NCBI GenBank assembly: GCA_023159155.1
Contig: JAJNNX010000008.1
Span: forward strand, 310,001-374,000
Length of the DNA: 64,000 bases
Direction: 5' to 3'
Source: Ustulina deusta
Taxonomy: Eukaryota; Ascomycota; Sordariomycetes; Xylariales; Xylariaceae
The notes under the pieces are model-generated. The model did not search any database, was not told the DNA's origin, and was given only the letters and a program-made list of their open reading frames with translations. How positions within the stretch are numbered: position 1 is the first letter of the stretch; each line of letters begins with the position of its first letter. The position numbers and the translations under genes were made by a program. Shown piece after piece: positions 1 through 10,693 of the stretch.

Positions 1-1352
1 CGCGGCCGATGGCAATCTCGCTGGGGTTTTTCTGGCTCATCAGCGCCTCCAAGCACGCCTTGACTGAGTTCATGGGGTTGCGCCCGCGGGGCATCTTGGC
101 CGCGATATCGTGGATGCCGGCAGTCCGGAACATCTCGAAGAGACGATGCGAAGCGCGGAGACCAAAACCTAACGGGGAAAGAAAAGTTGTTAGTTCGCGT
201 GTCCTGAATTTTGGTAGTACGGGGTTCGGGAAGTCAGGTAGGGTAGTCATGTAGGGGAATACAAAGCTTACCAGGTGGACGCGATTCGAGCCGCACAATC
301 GTCGCGCCGACCTTGGCCTCTACGGAGCCGAAGATGGTCCGGTCCTCGTACCGAGGGATAGGCTGCATGTTGAGTATGGCAAGCTCCTTGGCCTTTTTGA
401 TCGCAACGGCAGCCTCGGTCGACTTGGCCTCGCCGACGCCGAGACGGCCGTTCCGGTTGCCGGCGATGGCGAGAATCCAAAAGCTTTGAACCTTTCCGAG
501 ACGGGTCTGGTTGGAGACCATACGGATGACCAGGGTCTTGGAGCTCCAATGGAATGACTTCAGATGCCTCATGTTCAGGCCCGTCTTTTTCTTCAGGTCC
601 TGCAACTGGCCATCGGGGTCCAGACCATTATCGTCGGGATCAACAGGAGGCTTGTACAGGCCGGCGACGCCGCGGAGGTTCTTGCCTAGACCCGGAGCCA
701 TGGCACTGTTTGACGGCGTGTCGGTGCCCACGAGGGCCGGGTGCTCTTCGAAGTACTTGGCCTCGGCAATGTCGAAATTCACCTTGTCATAAAGCACTTG
801 TTCGATCTCCTCATCCTTCATCCCGTCGAAATTGACGTCCTGAGGTATTAAGCTCTCGATCAGCTTCTCCAAGTCGTTGGCGTGCTCTTCCCGGGACATG
901 AACTTCACTTTCTCGGGCGGCGGCGGGTGCAGCTTGGCCCGCTTGTCGACAATGGGCAGGACTTTGCTGAAGTCATCGAGGTAGGGCGGTCGGTAGGGGT
1001 CCCTGCGTAGCCTGCCTTGTATCGTCAAGTCCTTGGGGTCGATAGCGGCCTCGCCAGCCTCCAGCGCGGCCATCTGCTCGGGCGTGTACCGCTCCCGCAA
1101 TATGGCCAACTCCTCGGGCGTGTATTGCGGGAACTTCTCCTTGGTGAACTCTTCGATCTTTTCGGGCGTCACCAGGCCCATCTCCTGAGCGCGGATGCTC
1201 TTGAATCGCGGTTTCCGCTTCGCCAGCGGCGCCGAGCTGTGGAAGGATGTGTGGCATCGTGGTGCTGGCGCTGGCGCTGGCACTCGGGCCTTGGACCCCG
1301 TCGCGGCGAGCCCCCGCGAGAGTAGACATCGTGCTGGTCGTGCGACGCTCAT
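1..1352 (-). CDS. mrps5: Mitochondrial small-subunit ribosomal protein uS5m (partial, runs off left edge)
   Basis: This is a nuclear-encoded mitochondrial ribosomal protein of the S5 family, which sits near the decoding site of the small subunit. Exon 1 is 272-1352 and exon 2 is 168 down to 1; the 103-nt intron (169-271) has a GTAAGC donor and a TTAG acceptor and joins RPPG to GFGLRAS in frame. The Ala/Arg-rich N-terminus (MSVARPARCLL) looks like a mitochondrial presequence. I chose the ATG at 1350-1352 because the in-frame extension to 1433 is Cys/His-rich and not presequence-like. The S5 N-terminal RNA-binding region occupies roughly residues 260-340 (for example GNRNGRLGVGEAKS). The S5 C-terminal region begins after the intron (RTAGIHDIAAK, RGRNPMNSV). 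The stop codon lies outside the window. A long N-terminal extension before the S5 fold is usual in fungi. Confidence 0.93.
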
Positions 1353-3127
1353 CGCATCCCCGGCTCTTGTTTGAGAGGCCGTGGAGTGGCTACAGCTGCA
1401 GACAAAAGAATAGTGGTGGGAGCATGCGCACATGCGAGGTGCGACCTATCTTTGGTGCTTCAATTGGCTGGCACTGGGTAATTTTTCTGGAGCTGCAAGC
1501 TCGGGTTTTCTGTTCTGCCGACTATCCCTGCCCCTCCAAGGCTTTGTGTATAGTGGGTCGAAAACATTCACCTTCAAACTACCACCTTTTTCAAACATGG
1601 CTTTTTTAGCGCTACGAAGGCCAATAATTCTAGAAAAAATAAAAAAATAAAAAATAAAAAAGAATATTTACCTTATAAGAGGATTAGGATTGCGATTGAG
1701 CACCTAAAAGGCGTCCTGCGAAGGCTATTGCGGCGGAAGAGGGTTCTAGTCCGAAGTATACCCGGCATTTGTGAGCAATATTGAATCCAAAAATCTAACA
1801 AGTCTGACAGCATCGCGGCGTATAAGCAATATATAAGCAAAGATAGTCTCGTGAACTTGCTTGAATGCCAACAGTAGATTCTAAAATTCTTGTAGGATGA
1901 AGTGCTATGCAGAAATTGAGAGCTGTTGGGATTTCGGCCGTCTTGTCAGAAGATGCTATTCTGGGTTCACTAGTTACTTCATCATTGTAGGAAGCCTTCT
2001 TACAGTTAGTGAACAAGAGTCATGATATGAGTGAATGAGCCTCATAATCTAGTGAGGTCGTCTCTATGTCTTAGCTTGAGGCAAAGACTGAACGTGTAAA
2101 TAGCGAAGCCTAAGACATCAAATATTTTCTATATTGCTATACCAAAAACCAATATTGGATTCATTGCATATCCTACGTAACACAAAAGGAAGGAGGATGG
2201 TCTCCAAGAGAAAGAACTGACACTGAGCATATTATACAGGCATCACAAAAGAGATACGGTGGTTATTGTTATTTCTTTTCCAGCTGTAGTTTGATAACGA
2301 ATGGCTTTTCTTAATCAAACGGTGGTAAGATAGGAGGGATGAGATGTAATCTGAATATTAACCTCCAGTATACATCTCGGAATATATAACAAGTGACATG
2401 AAATATTGAATCAGAGGGAAGAATCTTTGGGTCTATCTGAAATGATGGCTTGGAAACTCGATAGCTCGCTGATACGTGAGATTATCGGTATCCCTTATAT
2501 AAGTTTCAGTTCACATTGAAGGCCCTTGCAGATTACACGAGGCGATATGGGAATACTCGGTCTAAGCCAAGTGTATTGGTCCAACCAGAGAATGAATTCG
2601 AGAAGTGACTGATATGAAGATGGATACATGTATGTACGGAGGTACATATTACCTCCGCTAACAAAGGATTGCCGATTAGGAACTTTGGTAATCGAGTAGG
2701 AATATCTATGATGGATAATATTCTTTCAAAAACAAGCGAAAGAAAACCCTGTGATAGGTCGCCGGTGGTGGACATAATAGACAGCTAATTATAGAGTCGA
2801 CCTTCTGCAAACTCGCTTTCGCGACTTATGGTGGACGGACGCGGCACCGTCACCCCTAATTCCCAGCTCCCGGCGCATTGGCGCATGAATCACTTTCAAC
2901 AAGTACGACACAGCGAGGTAAAGGGCCAGGTACCTTACCTACCTAGGTAGTTTTCTGACCTTTTCCATTTCTTGCGTTCCATCTCCTGCCCTGCTTTCAC
3001 GCTTTACATCTGTACATTGGTTGCCTTTAAGTATACAGGACCTCATTCCCCCATCTACGTTTTCCCCCAGAGCCTGCAAATTTAATTACCGTGCATCATT
3101 TGTAAGCAAATCATTTGGGTGTCCGCG
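1353..3127. other. AT-rich intergenic region, no gene recognised
   Basis: There is a long A/T stretch at about 1630-1670 and many short palindromic AT tracts. Short ORFs on both strands (for example 2533-2775 minus) show no recognisable domain or compositional bias. A cluster of TACC/GGTA/CCTAGG motifs occurs at 2929-2950, just before the P450 relic. Confidence 0.6.
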
Positions 3128-4222
3128 ATGATCTCTGGTCTTCCGGTTGCCGTTGGGGTGCTGGCTGCCACCTACATCCTCCTCCTTGCGGCTCTTCGTG
3201 TAATTATCTCAAGATCCAAAGGAGCCATCTTACATCAGCGACACAATTCCCTTCATCACACCTGTGCTCAGTATGGCGTCTAAGGGAGCCAAGTTTCACT
3301 GGCTGATGAGGTGAGTGCATGCGACCTCTAGAACGTTGTCGCTTCAAGGTCGTAGATGATGCAATGACACTCCCAATGCTAGAGACGAGTACAATCTCCC
3401 AATCTATATAGGTACCTTGAGGCTGCCTGGGGCACGTTCATACGTCGTCAATTCCCCGTCCCTAATTACGTCCGTCCAAAACCAATTCCGCAAACTCTCT
3501 TTTACCGCGATAGAGGCAAACATAGCCGCCAATCTGATCGGCGTGAGCTTTTTAAAGCTACCAATACCATATTAGGGCGCGATATCATTAGCGATGATGG
3601 CTATCTGATGAGCTTCCCCAAATACGTTCATTCGGCTCTAAGCGCTGGGCCTGGCCTAGATGCCATGAACAGAAGGTCCATTCAGGTCATCACCAAGTCC
3701 CTTAATATGCGAGCCCAGCGAGGGACTACCACTCTCAACATGTTTTCGTGGGTACGTCACGAGCTTCTGCTGGCGTCAACAGAGGGGGTTTACGGACCAA
3801 AAACCCCTTCGCGATCCTGCCATGGAAGAAGTTTGGTAGTAAGTCCATAGCCCATTTCACCTGCAATCCCCCTCGTGCACTCACGAGATAATAGTATCTT
3901 TGAGCCGGGTATGATGACGTTTGTTCTCAACCTCTTTCCCCGCTTATTTGCTAGGAAGAGCTTCAAAGCACGCGAGTATATGGTGAAAGTTTGGGAGCGA
4001 TACTTTGACGAGAGGTCGTATGAGCAAGGGTCTGAGCTAATAAAAGCTCGGGTCAAGATCAATGACGATTTCCAGATCCCTTTGAGGGAAACGGCAAGGA
4101 TTGAAATTGGCGGTAGCCTGGCTATATTGACCAACACACTGCCGGGTACTTTCTGGGTAACGTACTCAGTTGGCTCAACCGGGAGGTTACAACGCCAACG
4201 ACAAAGGGTTTCATCCATGTGA
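3128..4222 (+). pseudogene. Decayed and truncated cytochrome P450
   Basis: The pieces together resemble the N-terminal half of a fungal microsomal P450. A hydrophobic anchor starts at the ATG 3128 (VGVLAATYILLLAALRV). It is followed by a proline-containing hinge (EPSYISDTIPF), LRLPGARSYVVNSPS, a RRSIQVITKSLN stretch, FSWVRHELLLAS and an I-helix-like end (LAILTNTLPGTFWVTY). They lie in different frames: a shift near 3211, one near 3540-3545 and one at 3804-3810. Two intron-like segments can be seen (about 3310-3381, and 3839-3894 with GTAAGT donor). After about 4165 no P450 sequence follows, so the K-helix ExxR and the Cys heme-binding loop are missing. It cannot encode an active enzyme. P450 family membership is a recognition by eye; the exact CYP family is not assigned. 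Confidence 0.75.
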
Positions 4223-6448
4223 TGCATCTGCGGTGCTATCGGGCCTTGAAATATTAGCCGCAGTGCTTTGTACGATGCTGTCGCTGTCGTGTTGCGTACT
4301 AAGTTCCTAGCCGGTATAAATACAGGTACCTACCTTAGGTACTTATATGTAGGGCTTGCTAGTAACCTGTAACATGCATGTATCAGTCAGTAGGCACTTC
4401 CTGTAGTAAGGTATTAGGCACTGTATCTAAAGATCTAAGGGCCAGGAATGAAGACAGCGCCGAGCTTTGATGTTCTGTGTCTCAAGATATCCATTAACAC
4501 GGCTTTCCAACAGCCTAAGGGCTATACGCACATATAAGATAGGTATCTGCACGCATCAAGTCAGCTCAAGTACGGAATAGGGGGTTTACGTACCAATAGG
4601 CAGAAGCAGGCTGATATAACTACCTAGGTACCTAGACAACTTTCCTAAAGCACTGAGCGCGTGGCGTCTTCTATTCTTACATACGTGATAGCGGGGTATT
4701 CAGACATGGTCGAAAACCTTGGCGTTGCCTGCAATTTTTGCCCAATTGCTATACCTCTTCGGAAACACTGACACACAGTCGGCATTGGAATATATTTTCT
4801 ACGATCTGGACAGACTTTATTAAAAAACAAACGGTCAAGTTGTTGTCTACTTTAGCTTTAAACGATACGATATTAAGCAAGATTATATTTAAAACATGTT
4901 AGCTACTATTTAAGCCTAAATACTAGGTTATTTCTTATCGCTAGCAGACAATTTCGTGGAACAACTTGAGCAGCATCGGCATAACTGCAGTTTATACCAT
5001 GCGGATATTCTTTACTAGTTCGAGACGTATAGACGCATAGGTAAAGTAGAAGAGATATCCTATGTCCTTAATAACTTTAACGAATACAAGCCGACATCTA
5101 GGAAATTCTTTTTGATTAACTGCGATACGTTTCGCAGACACAAAAGCAGCCATTACGATTTCTTGTTACTAGCGAATATTAACTAAGGGCACTCTTAGAG
5201 AAGCTTACTAATTGGCTAGCTTTAGACCTGGATTGATTAGGGCTTTAGCCAAACCTATACCCCGGCACCGCGTTATATAAGTCCTTAAGCAAGGTATATT
5301 TGAACGTTCGAAGGTATAGACAAGTAGTCAAAGAAGAAATTCACGCGATTATCCAACTCAAATCTAACATCTAGGACCTTATCTTTTAGTACATAATCCG
5401 GGATAACCGATAGCTATCAAAAGCTTCAATCCAGGACACGTCCGGGCCTTCAAAGGTAATTACCTTTAAATCTGCTGTTTCTAGCATTCTGGACAAAATC
5501 CCTAATAAATCTTTCGCTCTTCAAGCGCTAACATTGATCCTATACGCAGTTCGGTTTCCGACTATCTAGGAACTTGCTAGAATAATTCATATCGTAAATA
5601 ATGCTAGTTCATCGGGCCTGCCCCCAAGCACAACAGCAATATTGAACACTCGGGACGAAAGGGTGTGCTGACTCATCGTGACGGTGCGACGGCCCCGCCC
5701 TCTCCTCGCAGCCGCCGGGCCTTTGTTTTGCTATCAGCGTGTCGACCTACTACCGGTAGGGCACCGTATTAAAAAAAACGGAACGGAGTCTTGATCCGGT
5801 CCACCCCACTCCGCCATATTTGGTAAAATCAAAACATGACCAGCCGTCCCCTCACCCACCGTTCTTTTCCTCAACCTCTATCTACACTGGGCTGGACGCA
5901 TCTTATCATAATATATACATACAGTATTAAGGTTACTGATATAATGGTGGTAGCGAGGCCATCTTGTAGCCACAGTCATTTACCACACCACCAACCCCTC
6001 AATCATCTGAATCGATCCAGCCTAGATTGATGGCCATAGACCTGTGTGCATACATATATTCGTATTACGCATCTGTGCGGCTCAGCATGGTAGGTTGCGT
6101 TGTCGCCAGAAGATTCCTACACTACAGCATCGTGTCTGCCTTATATTGCATCTCCGACCCAAGTACCGGTACTTTGAAGTACCTACCCCGCGCATTCCCT
6201 GCCCGTAAGACACCCGATCATTAGCAACCCATCAGCCCTCATCGCTCCCCTTCCGTACCGATCATGATACTTGACGGTGCCTATGTAACAAGAGGGATGA
6301 TGTTCGGCTAGAGCCACCCAACTAGTATCCCGACCACTTCTGGATGGACCAACCGGAGGATAATTACAACACAATCCGCAGCAAAAACTCGTAGCAAACC
6401 GCTCACGCAGAGGCGCACTTGCATATAAGAGTCTTCGGAGGATGGTCG
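4223..6448. other. AT-rich gene-free region with TACCTAGGTA motifs and one repeat copy
   Basis: No gene is supported here. TACC/GGTA palindromic clusters lie at 4324-4345 and 4620-4635. The stretch 4860-5600 is AT-rich, has stops in all frames and reads like old degenerate repeat DNA. A 149-bp repeat copy follows at 5636-5784. The short ORFs at 5836-6224 show no family resemblance. Confidence 0.55.
5636..5784 (+). repeat. Diverged direct repeat, copy 1
   Basis: This stretch begins GCAATATTGAACACTCGG and ends in CACCGTATTAA followed by A/G-rich sequence. It aligns end to end with 10550-10693 in the same orientation. The copies share GCCCTCTCCTCG, GCCGCC and TTTTGCTATC, and many of their differences are C/T or G/A transitions. 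That pattern fits two copies of one old mobile element worn by transition-biased mutation such as RIP. Confidence 0.8.
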
Positions 6449-6960
6449 CTAAGACACCGAGATAGGGCGCTCTACCAAGGATAATGATCCTTCTTCACCC
6501 ACTAGGTCGCGGTCGACCTTTAAGTTGGAGGATGATGAGAAACGCACCAGGGCGGCGTGATACGACAGTTCATTTACCCTGCATGTGTGTGCGGGGTAGA
6601 GTTCTATATGCTTTGTCGACGGCCAAATAGTAGAACCTGCTTTCTGATAGAGTTTTAGAGAATGGTAGAATGAGAAGAATGCGGACGACGACTTTCTGGC
6701 CGAAGTTGACATATAGTTCCAGGTTGAAGCTGTGCCAATAACAGAGATAAAAAAAGTGAGGCTTTCCAGGATAAGCACCGCCTCACAACGTTTCAGCTTC
6801 CTCCAACCTGGTAAGGTTCCCATTTGGGCCCCCACTAAAAAGCCCATGGTGCCCCGAAATATTACCTACTCACCAAGCTCACTGAGGTTTCTAGAGAACT
6901 TGGCTGTTTCTATACCAATAATGCGTGTAGAATCAGGGTCGAAATCCCGATGCGAAAAAT
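6449..6960 (-). CDS. Possible small membrane protein gene, unrecognised
   Basis: An open frame on the minus strand holds a hydrophobic stretch (AVLILESLTFFISVIG). Upstream sequence (about 6874-6960) is open and can be joined by a 66-nt GT-AG intron (6808-6873, donor GTGAGT, acceptor TTACCAG), giving LSELGWRKLKRCEAVLIL in frame. I do not recognise a family and did not find a convincing start codon, so the upper limit is approximate. It lies in the relic-rich left part and could be a fragment or a chance ORF. Confidence 0.25.
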
Positions 6961-7016
6961 GAGGCGATGAGAAAGACTATGCATAATCTATACCTGAGGA
7001 CTACTGTACCAATACT

Positions 7017-8801
7017 ATGCCTTCCCCAGACTACACCAGCCGTTCAGACTATGAACGCAAGCTAGACCAGACTATCCAGGAGAACGCGGAGCTCCTCACG
7101 CAGAGTGCTAGCCGAGACCATGTCTATCCCCGGCCCGACCTCGCCAACATCACTTACTATCTTCAGTCACAGACCACAGCGACCCCGAGTTTCCGTGCTT
7201 CTCCCCTCGGCGGCAGGAACTCCGGTGGCGGGGGCGCCTCCGACCTAGATGACGACAATGAACCCTTCGCCGTAATCTACGACATAGAAGCAAAGACTCA
7301 CACGCCGTTCGGGTCCTCGCCGGCCGCGTTGGCAAGCTTCTTAGTACACGACATTGAGCAGCGCGCGTGTATCCTCTTCCTCCGCGGCTGGGCTTCTCCG
7401 GAATGGCTAAACGCCGTCGGCAACAAGTTCTCTGTGAGCCCGGAGCTATACCGACGGCACCTGCAGGACAACATGCTACTGCGCCCCGCGGGCCGGGATC
7501 TCTTCCTCGGCCCGTCGTTGCTCCCATCCGCGACGGCCAAGGTCTTCCAGCTGACGATCCCAACTGTCTGCGCCCGGAACGTAAGTTGCGAGAGCTGTGA
7601 GCCGGAGGACCTGCAGGTAGACCGTCAGCTCGAGGCCGAGGCCATGGGTGCTTACTTCAAGCAGTTCCGCGTGAGGGCGAGGACGGCTGACTCGATAGTG
7701 CGGAAATGCCTCCTCTTTAGCAGGCAGCATTATGTCGTCGAACAGACGATAACTATCGAGGTCAATCCGCCCGGCGCGAACCTACGTGCAGTCGTGTGGC
7801 TTGACAGTGGCAGGGATCTCTCGGAATGTATAGAGGGCCCATGGAGCCCGAAGCAAGGGACGAGGGCCTGGGAGACCTATTTCTACCCAGTGATAGTCAC
7901 CCGCGCGGGAGAGCAGCCCGACGAGAAAGAATCACCTTCATCGTCTCTCAGTTCCTTTCTACCCGTTTCGATATTGGGTTATAATGATCTAAGCTGTACT
8001 AGACACAGGGGAGATCTCAAGAGATGGCGGGCAGCGCAGAACATCTCACTACTTCCGATGCATTACGGGTCTCGGCTGAAGAAAGAGAGTGCGTCGGGAC
8101 ATGTGTTGCACGCGCTCAGTGAGCTCTTCCGGTTCGCGGCATCCGCAGAGGTCCAGTTTCTGAACTTCCTCTGTCACCGCATCGAACACGAGCTCTCTCT
8201 AGTCGGAAGCGAGGGTATGACATGGTCCCACCAGATATCGCTCTTGAACCTCAAGTACATCAAGGCCCAGCTCACTCAGCACGTTCAGAGTCTGACGAAT
8301 ACCGTGGAGATCCTGCGTAATCGAAGCTCGGCCGACTGGCTGCGGGTCTCTCAAGACGACAGCAGAACGGACGACGTATCAAATAATAACAAGCTTCGTA
8401 ATGAGGGGAAGGCGGCTGAGGCACTATTGACAGATTTCGACTTCTTGCTGCAGCGGGCCAACTCGCTGATACGGGAGTGTGAGAATGGCATGTCAACGCT
8501 CGCGAACAGCGCTATTCTGGAGGAGTCGAGGAGATCAACCAAGGTGGCTCGAAGCATGCAGCGGCTGAGTATCATAGCCACCGTCTTTATCCCATTGTCT
8601 TTCGTATGCGCCATCTGGGGGATGAACTTCCGAGAGCTGGGTTCCGGTTCTAAGCCGATCTGGTGGTGGTTAGTCTCGGCGATCCCCGTCATCATCGTCA
8701 CGCTCGTAATACATCAGTGGAAGTTTCTCGTAGAAATGTCTGGTAGAGCGACACAGAGGTTGATGTATGCGGGCAGACATCAGTTTGATCGAAATAGGTA
8801 G
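7017..8801 (+). CDS. CorA-like Mg2+ transporter family protein
   Basis: This intronless gene encodes 594 residues. The C-terminus has the CorA arrangement: a coiled helical region, then TM1 (LSIIATVFIPLSFVCAIW) ending in the signature GMNF at about residues 534-537, a short loop, then TM2 (WWWLVSAIPVIIVTLVI). The GMN signature defines the mouth of the pore in CorA/Mrs2/Alr1 proteins, which take up Mg2+ or other divalent cations. The large soluble N-terminal part (about 1-510) resembles the divergent fungal CorA-like proteins rather than classical Alr1. It is the only clearly intact single-frame gene between 1.4 and 22 kb. The substrate and membrane location cannot be told from sequence. Confidence 0.88.
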   Translation: MPSPDYTSRSDYERKLDQTIQENAELLTQSASRDHVYPRPDLANITYYLQSQTTATPSFRASPLGGRNSGGGGASDLDDDNEPFAVIYDIEAKTHTPFGSSPAALASFLVHDIEQRACILFLRGWASPEWLNAVGNKFSVSPELYRRHLQDNMLLRPAGRDLFLGPSLLPSATAKVFQLTIPTVCARNVSCESCEPEDLQVDRQLEAEAMGAYFKQFRVRARTADSIVRKCLLFSRQHYVVEQTITIEVNPPGANLRAVVWLDSGRDLSECIEGPWSPKQGTRAWETYFYPVIVTRAGEQPDEKESPSSSLSSFLPVSILGYNDLSCTRHRGDLKRWRAAQNISLLPMHYGSRLKKESASGHVLHALSELFRFAASAEVQFLNFLCHRIEHELSLVGSEGMTWSHQISLLNLKYIKAQLTQHVQSLTNTVEILRNRSSADWLRVSQDDSRTDDVSNNNKLRNEGKAAEALLTDFDFLLQRANSLIRECENGMSTLANSAILEESRRSTKVARSMQRLSIIATVFIPLSFVCAIWGMNFRELGSGSKPIWWWLVSAIPVIIVTLVIHQWKFLVEMSGRATQRLMYAGRHQFDRNR

Positions 8802-9522
8802 TCAGGTGATTTCTTAGTAAGTTGGTATCGCTGGTAGCTATATGCCAGTATTACTGTCGAGTATTTATTAGCTCTCGTTCTTGTCGATTAAAGGTTTCGA
8901 AAATCAGATTTTTGGTGAATAGCTCTTGTATTCTTCGTCTGTCGCCGCTCGAAAATCTCGGGCGGGTTGATTCTATAGCCTAAACGGTCTAAATATCAAT
9001 CTTTAACATCGCAAAAACATCTCCGCGTAAAAGACTGCCCTAGAATGAAAATATATATAATACAAATAGCCGAGAAACTCCTTTCATCTACTATTAGCAA
9101 GTTTTTGTCGTTATATGCTTTTAATTTACTTTATTGTATTTGGCGCTGACTATCAGGTTGATCGTTGTTATTGTTATGCCTGCTAAAATACTGCTTTAGT
9201 ATCAAGAGGCGCTAGAGCTGTAGATTTTGTTTTTATTGATGCCAAGCTAGAGTCCAAGTATATCCAAAAGAGTATCAAATGCGATCTGTAATTACTCCTC
9301 TCAGTCGTAAGAGGAAGCCGAGCTTTACCTAACCTTAGCCGCGTTTAAGCAAAAACGGGGAGCGTTTATGTAATTATAAACGTCGAGATTAACGTAGTAT
9401 AATACGGTCGTTTTAGCCGACTCGTTAATTATGTACTGCATTATCCAGATTACAAGTAGTATCAAAACCGGTTGGGTCATGGAACATCGCGAGTCATGTA
9501 TTCCAGGCCTTTTATATTGAAA
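8802..9522. other. AT-rich degenerate sequence
   Basis: The 3' flank of the CorA-like gene is AT-rich with many stops in all frames and no recognisable gene. Its composition resembles that of 4.9-5.6 kb and 13.9-14.1 kb. Confidence 0.5.
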
Positions 9523-9804
9523 TTAGTTGCCAACAAGACAGAGTCGTCCGTTCTCAGTCTGCTCCCGTGCTTCGCTCCCTACGGCTGCCTTAGCGAAGAA
9601 GACACTGTCATATCTCTTCTTAATGGATAATACCCTGGGATAGTTGCTCCCATAGAATGCTTCCTGCCAATTAGGTTGATTGAAGTCGGCTTCATTGAGA
9701 TAGGCGCCACCTCCTGGAGTCAACGTTTCTAGCGCTGGGTTCAAGGCATTGGTCACATACACGAAACCAACAGACAGAGAATACACACAGAATTCTGACC
9801 TCAT
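9523..9804 (-). pseudogene. C-terminal fragment of a berberine-bridge (BBE) FAD-linked oxidase
   Basis: About 80 residues match the C-terminal BBE region of fungal secreted FAD-linked oxidoreductases: NPALETLTP, GGAYLNEADFNQPNW, the FYGSNYPRVLSIKKRYD motif and a final AVGSEA...GRLCLV. The frame is open to a natural-looking stop. The FAD-binding PCMH domain that should precede it is absent; the upstream minus-strand sequence leads into unrelated short frames. Members usually have about 450-600 residues, so this is the last sixth of a gene. The expected Pro-Asp after KKRYD is also missing. The fragment lies next to a transposase relic, which may mark the breakpoint. Confidence 0.72.
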
Positions 9805-9959
9805 TGATTGATTGGCTCAAATCTGACAGAGGCCTCATAATCCATAATCGCCGTGCCTTTGATGTACCATTCCCCACCCCTTAGCGGGACAGCCAAATCG
9901 AGTCAAATTTAGACAACTTCACCTACTTCACTTACACCCAGTTAATTGAATAATGAAGC

Positions 9960-10540
9960 GTGTCGTACGCTAAATATATTTCTGAGAAGCCCTTTTCTTG
10001 GTTCTTATCTCACTGTAGGCTAGTGCATCGGTCGGCCCGTCTAATGCCGATTGGTGGGCCAGTGAGAGAGTTCTATAGAGTTGAAGTCTTTATACCACAG
10101 GCCAATGAAATACGAAATAACGACCAATCAGAGGCATGCCTATTGATCCTTAATGGCCACAAGAGCCACGCTTCTATATGTGAACGGGTTATTTTTGCTA
10201 TTTTCTTTGAGCCTGCAATTGCGTTGCAAAGCTAACTCTGGGCTATAGGACGAGTTTATGACTATAGCGTTTGAAAACAACGTTAACTTCTGTTTTCTGT
10301 CTGCCCATACCTCCCACGGCCTTCAGCCACTTGATAATGGGCCGTATAACGCCCTCAAAGCAGCTTATAGAAAACATATGCAGATGTTAGCTAGCCTAAC
10401 CGACGCGGCACCAGTTGATAAGGTCAACTTCATACGTTGTTATGCTAAGGCTAGAGAAGACGCTTTACCAAAAGCAATATAATGGCGGGTTTTAGAACGA
10501 CTGGCAACTGGCCTAGAAGCCGTCGGAAGGCTCTGCAGCA
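9960..10540 (+). mobile_element. Relic of a pogo/Fot1-type DDE transposase
   Basis: Two frames carry the second half of a Tc1/mariner-pogo catalytic domain: ACLLILNGHKSHAS, then FCFLSAHTSHGLQPLDNGPYN with ALKAAYRKHM, and finally TGNWPRSRRKALQH. In active relatives the first motif is LILDGHxSH, and its Asp is a catalytic residue; here it reads Asn, as a single G-to-A change would give. The two blocks are separated by a GT-AG segment (10180-10248, with a GCTAAC branch-like site) that resembles an intron, but splicing it does not keep frame. The N-terminal DNA-binding part and the first catalytic Asp are not visible. The element is dead. Confidence 0.75.
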
Positions 10541-10549
10541 CCTGGAATT

Positions 10550-10693
10550 GCAATATTGAACACTCGGTACAAAGGTGTTTGCTGACTTATTGTGGCAGTG
10601 CGGCGGTCCCGCCCTCTCCTCGTAGCCGCCAGGCTTCCGTTTTGCTATCGGCGTGTTGACCCTACTAAAGCACCGTATTAAGAAAAACAGAAC
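10550..10693 (+). repeat. Diverged direct repeat, copy 2
   Basis: This is the partner of 5636-5784. It starts immediately after the transposase remnant (shared start GCAATATTGAACACTCGG), so it is probably the 3' end of the same mobile element. The copy at 5.6 kb would then mark a second insertion of that element whose coding part is lost or unrecognisable. Confidence 0.78.
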
